Positions 56,585 to 64,000 of a DNA stretch of 64,000 nucleotides are shown in pieces. Below the pieces are notes generated by a model. That model worked only from the letters and a program-made list of their open reading frames with translations. It was not told the DNA's origin and made no database searches. Source of the stretch: Clusia tigrina (Eukaryota > Arthropoda > Insecta > Diptera > Clusiidae); assembly GCA_920105625.2 (NCBI GenBank), contig OV050031.1:7357501-7421500 (forward strand), given 5' to 3'. The position numbers and the translations under genes were made by a program. Every line of letters begins with the position of its first letter. Position 1 is the stretch's first letter.

Positions 56585-57451
56585 TCATTGAATAGGGAGG
56601 CGTTTTTTGCTAGCCTTATAAATGAAGCCATTCCCAGGTTCGATACCTTTTTTAGTCTCCCACACAAGGGAGCAGGAAAAGGTATCGATGAGCACATGCA
56701 AGTATTTTACATGTGCTCTAGCGATTGGTGGACAGAAACAAAGGATATATTCCAAGATTTCCTTGGAGCATGTTTCCCCACATTTTCTACATCCATCATT
56801 GCTTGTGAGCCTTATTATCTTTTCACATACTGCCGTTAGGCAGTGGCCTGTCAATATACCTATCATCAATCTGCCACCGCTCCGTGGAAGTGTCACTATA
56901 GACGTGGTATATCGCTTGTCATACGGCTTGCATATAAGCTTTGCAGTTCTGGAGGTGGGTACGTTATTCTACCACACTGTCGCCCTCCCTAACTTACTTT
57001 CCCCTAAACCTCTATAAATTGCTTGTAAGGGCATAAGCAAGCAGCTAATCTGTCCCTCTGGTAAACCAATTCCGCTTTTGGCAATCTTATCTGCTGTCTT
57101 TTTTCCCTCTATGACTTTGTCTGCTAGCACCCTGTAGATGTATAGCCGCCGGTTAACGGACAGCTTATCCATTGCAGCCTTGCACTGAAAAACATTTTTG
57201 GAAAAAGAACAACTTTAGACTATTGCCTATATTGCGGCCAGACTGTCAATATCTTGAGTATATGGTAGCTCTGCTCCTTTTTTGGCAGCGAACACCTCAG
57301 CCTGTAGAATACTACAGTAGTCGGGTAGGTTCAACGGCTGTCTGAAATTTAGTTCAGCACTGTATACAACTGCAGCCATACCTTCTGCCATTTGAGACCC
57401 ATCTGTGAATATATTGAAGGTTCTACATCTGGCTGCCATGTCAACCTTCAT
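56585..57451 (-). pseudogene. LINE RNase H and C-terminus, degenerate
   Basis: From 57451 the minus strand reads FNIFTDGSQMAEGMAAVVYS (first catalytic Asp) and ILQAEVFAAKKGAE (Glu), then decays at the third Asp (QDIDSLAAI). The next frame (56969-57172) keeps ADKVIEGKKTADKIAKSG, the last RNase H block. The C-terminus (56585-56896) has ILTGHCLTAVCEK and GCRKCGETCSKEILEYILCF. It is a different family from the 15.1 and 50.5 kb copies but closer to the 42.8 kb copy (shared QAEVFA and LPDxxSI). Confidence 0.83.
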
Positions 57452-58820
57452 CTTTAGTATTGACCCTTACCACTTTCCCAACAAATGAAAATATTCGCTG
57501 GGATACTTAATTATTGAGCCTACAACCCCTTCAACCTAACCTGAAGCACTGAATCGTTCAGTTACTCGTACCACCCCCTTTAACAATACTTCCCTTATCC
57601 TCTGTTCAGTTACTCGTACCACCTCCATTAAAAACACTTTCCTAATCCTCTCACTTACCGGTTGACCGCCGCTGCTAAGCATCCATCCAAGTTCTAGTGC
57701 TTTATTGTTTATGGAAGCGAACGGGTAGAAGTCGCCAGGCATTGTGAACTGGATGACTGACCACTTCCACAGATTGTAGTGCTCAAGAGCACAGTTGCTC
57801 AGAAAGCGTTGTTCTCCACTGTGCATGTCCTGCTGCGGCGGCAGCTCATTGAAGAATTGCCATTTCGAGAACAGTGCACATTTGTATAACTCTCCACAAA
57901 TGACAAGTGCGGCCAACTGCTGAAAGGCTCCTTATCCCCGCTATTCCACTCGTTGAAGCATGCATGCATTCATCATGAGGCCCGTTGTTGCTTTGACCGT
58001 CGCTGATGCTGATTTCGTTCATTTAAAAACCGCTTCCGGCAATGGAACACAACAATTTGGGCGTGCATGTGTGTGTGTGCCTGCGTGTTTTTCCCAGCAA
58101 TTTCTCAAACATAATTTTGCCCCCGCTCACTGCGCTTCGTTACGAGGCGTTTTGCCCCTTCTCGAGAACTTAAGTGACCGAAAAAATGGTGCTGCCTTCG
58201 TTGCGCCACAACTGCTGCCAGTCGTAATGTGGCATTTCATGTGGATGGCAATGCGAGCGGGCGCTCAATGATGGCTTTCTTAGCTGCGACCGGCATCTTC
58301 GGTTGCATTGTGCTGTTCGGAATTTGTATATGAGTGCGAGTACTATGGATGCAGTTACAGTTGTTGCACTGCTGCTATTGTTGTTGTTGATGTTGTTGTT
58401 GTTGTAGTTACTGCAGCGCATATTGCGGTTAATTTAACACAAAAATGCCATGTTAAAAAGCAGTCTCGAATCAGCAATAATCATAATGAAGTAGCAACAG
58501 TGGCAGCGCCAGCTCCCGCAACCACACACTCCGGCGGGGGAGGGGCACCGCTAGAAAATGCAAATGTGAGTACAAAATAAATGGCGTAAAAATGTGCTTA
58601 AACTGCCCGTGAAGCACAAACAAAAAAAGTAGACCACGAAATAAACAAAATGAAATGCGCTTTTTATGTTTCGAGTTATTAACTTTATGCTGTGGCATTT
58701 TGCTGAAGGGTAATTCACTGAAAATGCGCTCAGACGCATATTAGAGAAATTATGCTAATTTGTTAGCTTAATTATTTGAGTCCCTTTTGGGTTCTTAATA
58801 TTACTATACGAACCTATTCT
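57452..58820. other. No gene called; spacer then island (about 57.9-58.7 kb)
   Basis: A short tandem duplication at about 57555-57640 repeats GTTCAGTTACTCGTACCACC, so two TACTCGTA octamers (57563 and 57611) have one origin. A 126-codon minus frame (57536-57916) includes this duplication. GTTGTT/GTTATTG tracts lie at 58375-58405. No domain was recognised. Confidence 0.45.
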
Positions 58821-59038
58821 TTACCGAAAAAAAGTAACTTGACCTAATTTCATACAATTAATGTCAATTATCCAAAGCAATCGACAAAGATTGTCAGCTT
58901 GGGATTGGAATACTCCACAAACTGTCAAGAAACGAGACTGATACATCTGTGGAGAAAGTGACGAAACCTCACTGCACCTGATCACAGACTTTTTCAACAG
59001 TTGGTCAGATATGAAATCAACTTTTGGCTCACCCTGTA
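58821..59038. mobile_element. Possible mariner/MITE relic with a LINE scrap inside
   Basis: The right end AACTTTTGGCTCACCCTGTA (59019-59038) is, inverted, TACAGGGTGAGCC, a mariner-type terminus. Inside, 58944-58993 reads ICGESDETSLHLITD, matching the LINE C-terminus at 31.17 kb. The left end is not identified. Confidence 0.4.
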
Positions 59039-60600
59039 TAATCAACTAGTTTTCATTTTTCACCGCGTTAAGAAACCCTGGAAATTTACTTAATATTTCA
59101 AAGTTATATTCACCGATTTTATATAACTAGTCTTGAACTTCCCCGGGTTCTCATGAACACCCGCAGGAAATACTTGGGATTCTTCCAGGGCTCTGCTAGT
59201 GATGTGAAACCTCTGGAGCCAAAACTTGTCATCCCGTTTATCCAGCGGATAGGACTCAAAGAGGTAGTTTGAACCTCTGATAGAGGCGCAATAGAGCGGT
59301 GCTTTAAATCCCCTACACAAGAATAATTATCTTGACTTACCCACAATAATCTTGAAATTTACGGAGCAAAAGTGCTTAATTCCTAGTCCCAAATTCAGAA
59401 GTAATCAAATATCTTAGAAAGGAACCTGCTGGAGCTACCGGTGGTCATGGTGGAAAGACTGCACATATTAGAAACTTGTCCTAAGTTATTTTGTATAATC
59501 ACGTACTGAAAGTCTGATCAAGGAGAAAAATATAGCAGAAAAGTCCACGTGATTGTCAATCAAACATTAGTAGGGTAATAGTAGCCCTATGGAAACATTT
59601 TCTTTTTATTCTATTCTATGAAGAAAAAGAGAAGAGTAAAGCCAATAGACTTGAGTACTTTGGGATGAACATATTCCAGAGAGTAGTAATATGAATCTGA
59701 TTGATGGTACTCGAAGGATACCAGTAGTCTTCAACCATGCACTTGTTTATGGAGGTCTATGGTGAAAATATATTCTCTATACATATAGCATGGTCACGTC
59801 GAGCACATGCTTTATTTGGAGTCATTATTAGAAATTTTGTCTTAAACTTTAGAATCCTGGAGAAAAGTTGTAAAACTTTAGAATCTTGAAGAAAAGTTGT
59901 AAAACACAAGGTGTAGGAACTGTACCCCACAAAATGGACATCTGTAGTGGACCACAGAAGTAAATAGAAGCGAAAATTTCTGTGGACACTATAACTCCAA
60001 GGGATGTAAACTCCCTCATAGCACTGATGAACAAGGACCATTGATTTAATTTGCTGTGATTTTAGAATTTTTTTACTTTTAACACAATTTTTCAATAGTT
60101 GCTTAAGATGGTTCAGTTGTGTCCTTACAGTCCTTAATATAAATGAAAATAAAAGTGTCTGTATAGCAAAAATTCATACTCCGCTTGCGGAAATACAATT
60201 CCAATCCGATTAAATTATGCTGAGATCCTAGGTGAGAAAAGTGACCCTGTCAGCATTAATGCAACTTGTCGGCGCAGTTCTCTCATTGAATTTCCTCTCG
60301 CCGGAAGCTGGACTGAGATCGAAATGGCAATGCGTTGCAATGGACGAGTTGACAGTGGACCAGTGGCAGAGCGGTGATAGATGCTTTCAAATTGTTTGGA
60401 TGGCAGTCAAAACTAGTCATTGGAAGGCATTCAAATTAGTCAGATGCTCATAGCAATTTCAGTGTGCCAACTCGAATGCTATTTGAATTTGTGAATCCTA
60501 TTATAATAATCTACGTTATCTACATTCACATTTTTACATAGAAAAACTGTTTGAATTTACATACGTAGAAATTTCGGCCCATCCATGTCTTTCTGAGTCC
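59039..60600. other. No gene seen; AT-rich spacer
   Basis: Frames of 60-112 codons lack motifs. A short tandem duplication (CTTTAGAATC(C/T)TG.AGAAAAGTTG) is at 59845-59900. Confidence 0.4.
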
Positions 60601-62804
60601 ATTTTCAACTGCAATTCTTGCTATGTTCACTGCTTCTTCCAGCGAACACAAATCGGCCTGAATCATTCGAATGTCGTTAGTATTTTTACGCTGATTTGCT
60701 GACTTGTGGCCAACTCAGCACGACAGCTCTAAATGCTCAGTAATCGGAGGAATGTCAGCATTTTCAGTATTGTTCCCGTACATTAAATTTTACGCACAAT
60801 TGAAATGGCAGAAAAGCCATTATCACAAATTAAATGTCATGCCGGGCGTATGAGTAACGCACAAAAAGTGAAATCAATTCAGAAGAAGGACATAAATGAA
60901 TTTAAAAGAAATGCCAAATGAAATCCTCGGCCTTCTGAACGAATGTTTGACCAGCGAGTTTTTATTACGCTCTCACTCGGTCACTTGACAGAGGTCGATA
61001 CTAATGGAGGCTTTGGAACTGGAGACGCCGCAAACAAGCAGCAACAATGAAAGCAAATAAAATCAGGCGGAAAAACCAAAACACAAACAAAAGGCAACGA
61101 AAATGGTAGCGAAGCAATTTGCCACTGTCATTTGGCAGTGTAAACTTTTTCTACACTTTGGGGAAATTTGAAAAAATATCAGCGTAGAAGTTAACAATGC
61201 CACTGAGCCGAGCCGAGCAGAGTGAAGCAAAGCAGAGCCGCCGAAAGGAGCAGAGAATAATGCAAACAAACACTCCCAAGCGAGCCACTAGAAATGCGAG
61301 AGGTGTGAATAAAGTGCGAAGGACATTTGACAGTCAGTTAGACAAGAGAACGGCCAGCCAGCAAGCCAGCCACCCAGGCCGTCCGTCCGTCCCTTAGTCA
61401 GTCACTCAATTCCCAGTCGTGATTGTTTAAAGGCGACTAAATTGAATTGGCCCGACACTGCTTGAAATGGCTCCGAACTTTGCCAGCAACTTAAATTTGG
61501 TTTCTGCAAAGAAGAGGAAGCAGGAAATGCCGCCTCCGAGTCCAGCTGGCAGGGTGTGACCATTTACTGTCTGTTTGAAAGTGCAACCGGCACCCGTTGC
61601 CTCCGGCGGTGCAGCACTCGTTCGCCGGCGCTCTCATTACCGGCTCAGCTACACTTTGTTGACTCTAACAACGCTACTTCAGCTGGAAAATGCCAAAGTT
61701 TGGAACTAAGTTAACCGCAAGTATTGCAAATTCGGTGAAAATTTTCCTTTAGGGAAACTGCTTTAGTTACTCATCTGTATGTGTGAGTGTGTTTCTATGT
61801 GTGGGGAAGCGGGATGCAGCGTACCCACAAACAAACAACACGGGCAAGTGCTTTATTGCTGTGGTGTTGGCGTTGGTGGGCGGGCTGCTCGGCTGCCGAA
61901 AGAGTTGTTGGGGAAACTTTTGCTGAAAGGACCGAAATAATGCATAATGCATTTTGTATTTTGCATAATTTATATGCACCAATGTGTTTCTGGTGCTGGA
62001 TTAGTTGCTGCGAGTGTCGGCGTCGGTGTGAGGTTCAGTTGGGAGTGTGAGTTCGAGTGTCACTGCGACTCTGAGCACGGGCGGGGTGGATGTTCAAATA
62101 AAATGCGCTCGCCTTGAAGTGTCGCAAAAAGTTAATGGCTGATTGCGGCAACTTTTCGGTGCTTTAAATAAGTGGCAATAAACGTGCGAGCGGTAAAAGG
62201 TTTTCGGGATTAACACAAAATGGAAAGTGAGCCATGATCTGCATTAAAGTTGCACAATTCACCAACAGCACAAGCAGAGTGGGTGGTTAAAGCGTTCCTG
62301 AGTACTAGTAATTTGATTTCAGTTGAAACTTCAAACCGCAGAAAGTGTCAGATCCAAAGAGGCGACTGCAATATATGAAGTGGTGTATTCAGCCCGAAAG
62401 TAGTCTTTCAGTGTAGATGAAGTTTTATGCAGATCGAATATTTTTACATTAATTAACATGAATATTGCGAAATTACGGAAACTGCTCTCTACTCTAGAAA
62501 GCTTGAAATGGAAATGATATACACTAATTTTTAAGGAACGTGGGGCAAGGGAGAACTTTACGACAAAGTATTCCAATACTGCAGCACTACATTTTTGGTA
62601 TAACTACTTACCAGGGAGGCAGACACTAAATGGCGTCCTCTGATGCGTTCTTAAAGAAAACTTATTGGAGTTCAGTCCAGTTAGGAATAGAACTCTATAG
62701 ATTTGTTGGAGATATAGTTGAAGATCCTTCAATATTCGTTTAATTAGGAATAAAATTGCTCTAAAATTGAAACGAGAATCCGTTGACATATATTTGTGAT
62801 ACAT
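60601..62804. other. Unique-looking island, no gene called
   Basis: GC-richer DNA with (GCCA)n-like and GAGCCGAGCCGAGCAGAG-type low-complexity words near 61205-61385. Ordinary AT-rich DNA lies after 62.3 kb. No domain-bearing frame was found. Confidence 0.45.
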
Positions 62805-64000
62805 GCTTCATGGAGTGATTACTTCTCCAGACTCTTGACAGGCGATGAAAAGAACAAATTCATCCATAGAAAACCAAGTTCCACTAATATAATGTCTGTT
62901 TAGGACACTGAGTTTTTCCCCTACAGACTATATTGACCTCCAAAGGGTCATTGATCACTTCTCTAGACTCTGGATAAACGATGAAAACAACAACTTCGTC
63001 CATTGAAAACTAAGTCCTGCTATTTCAATCTCTAATTATGGAATTGAATTTCCGCTTTCTGACTATAAGGAGCTCCAAGGGGTCATTGATCACCCCTCCA
63101 GACTCGTGACAGGCGATAAAAACAACAATTTCATCCATGCAGAACTATGTCCTGCTACTTCAAACTCTCATTATGCCATTGAGTTCGCGCCTTATAACTA
63201 TGAGGAGCTCCAAGGTGTCATTGACCACCACTCTAGACTCTTGACAGGCCATGTAAACATCAAATTCATCCATAGAAAATCTACTCCTATAAATCCAATG
63301 TCTGATAAGGGCACTGAGCTTTAATTTACTGAATATGATGACCTCCAAAGCGTCATTGATCACTTCTCTAGACACCGGATAAACGATTAAAACAACAATT
63401 TCGTCTCTAGAAATCCAAGTCCTACAACAGGAATCTCTACTTATGGTACTGAGTTTCCGCCCTCTACCTATAAGGAGCTCCAAGAGGTCATTGATCACCC
63501 CTCTAGACTCGTGACACTCGATGAAAACAACACTTTCATCCATAGAAACCCCAGTCCTTCAACTGCAACCACTAAGTAGTGAATTGAGTTTCCGCCTTCT
63601 ACCTATAAGGAGGTCCAAGAGGTCATTGATCACCCCTCTAGACTCGTGACACTCGATGGAAACAACAATTTCATCCATAGAAACCCCAGTCCTTCAACTG
63701 CAACCACTAAGTAGTGAATTGAGTTTCCGCCTTCTACCTATAAGGAGGTCCAAGAGGTCATTGATCACCCCTCTAGACTCGTGACACTCGATGAAAACAA
63801 CAATTTCATCCATAGAAACCCCAGTCCTTCAACTGCAACCACTAAGTAGTGAATTGAGTTTCCGCCTTCTACCTATAAGGAGGTCCAAGAGGTCATTGAT
63901 CACCCCTCTAGACTCGTGACACTCGATGGAAACAACAATTTCATCCATAGAAAATCTACTCCTATAAATCCAATGTCTGATAAGGGCACTGAGCTTTAAT
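62805..64000. repeat. 135-bp tandem repeat, about nine copies, running off the window
   Basis: A (G/C)GTCATTGATCA motif recurs every 135 bases (62947, 63082, 63217, 63352, 63487 and on). Other conserved words are CTCTAGACTC, GACACTCGATGAAAACAACA and TTTCATCCATAGAAA. The last four copies are nearly identical, while those before 63.4 kb are diverged, so the array has been homogenised at its right end. Since 135 is 45 codons, both strands have stretches with a 45-residue period, but most copies carry stops. Confidence 0.95.

Overview
The window looks like non-coding chromosomal DNA from a brachyceran fly, most likely a tephritid fruit fly or a close relative. This rests on a DD41D ('rosa'-type) mariner transposase, a group first described from Ceratitis rosa and other tephritids; on Jockey-type and RNase H-bearing insect LINE fragments; and on many CA/GT runs and CAA/CAG stretches typical of fly intergenic or intronic DNA. 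I found no convincing host protein-coding gene, no rRNA and no intact tRNA. Almost all long open frames are transposon genes or by-products of tandem repeats.

The layout is a mosaic. 'Islands' of apparently unique, somewhat GC-richer sequence with short CA/GT and CAA runs lie at about 3.8-6.5, 11.1-12.8, 15.9-17.3, 20.6-21.7, 24.2-25.4, 26.0-26.9, 28.7-29.6, 34.2-35.2, 37.6-39.9, 46.6-49.1, 52.3-54.0, 57.9-58.8 and 60.6-62.3 kb. Between them lie AT-richer blocks of decayed mobile elements and tandem repeats.

Mobile elements. An apparently intact DD41D mariner lies at about 9.77-11.11 kb (minus strand, 361-codon transposase), beside a palindromic foldback element. A second mariner relic abuts a LINE RNase H at 15.04 kb. 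A TA-flanked MITE lies at 41.84-42.01 kb. LINE RNase H or C-terminal fragments lie at 8.9, 9.1, 15.1, 18.95, 30.5-31.3, 42.8, 49.7-51.3, 51.6-52.1, 56.6-57.5 and 58.9 kb. A Jockey-clade element with gag and endonuclease, cut off where the reverse transcriptase should begin, lies at 54.34-56.23 kb. Solo LTRs lie at 32.8-33.4 (+) and 36.2-36.9 kb (-), with further LTR pieces at about 43.1-43.5 and 54.0-54.3 kb.

Tandem repeats. The largest is a 22-bp minisatellite of about 77 copies (44.8-46.5 kb) that is open in all three forward frames. Others have periods of 11, 17, 23, 41, 45, about 49, 50-65, 91, 135, about 155 and about 169 bp.

The observation I rate highest is the excess of the octamer TACGAGTA or its complement: 18 hand-counted sites against roughly 2-3 expected. 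This has the exact form of an excision footprint (TA, four terminal bases, TA) of a Minos-like Tc1-family transposon whose ends begin CGAG. One site interrupts a LINE RNase H motif, and removing six bases restores the motif in frame. A second notable point is a perfect three-unit heat-shock element just upstream of a TATA box in an LTR-like sequence at 43.3 kb.
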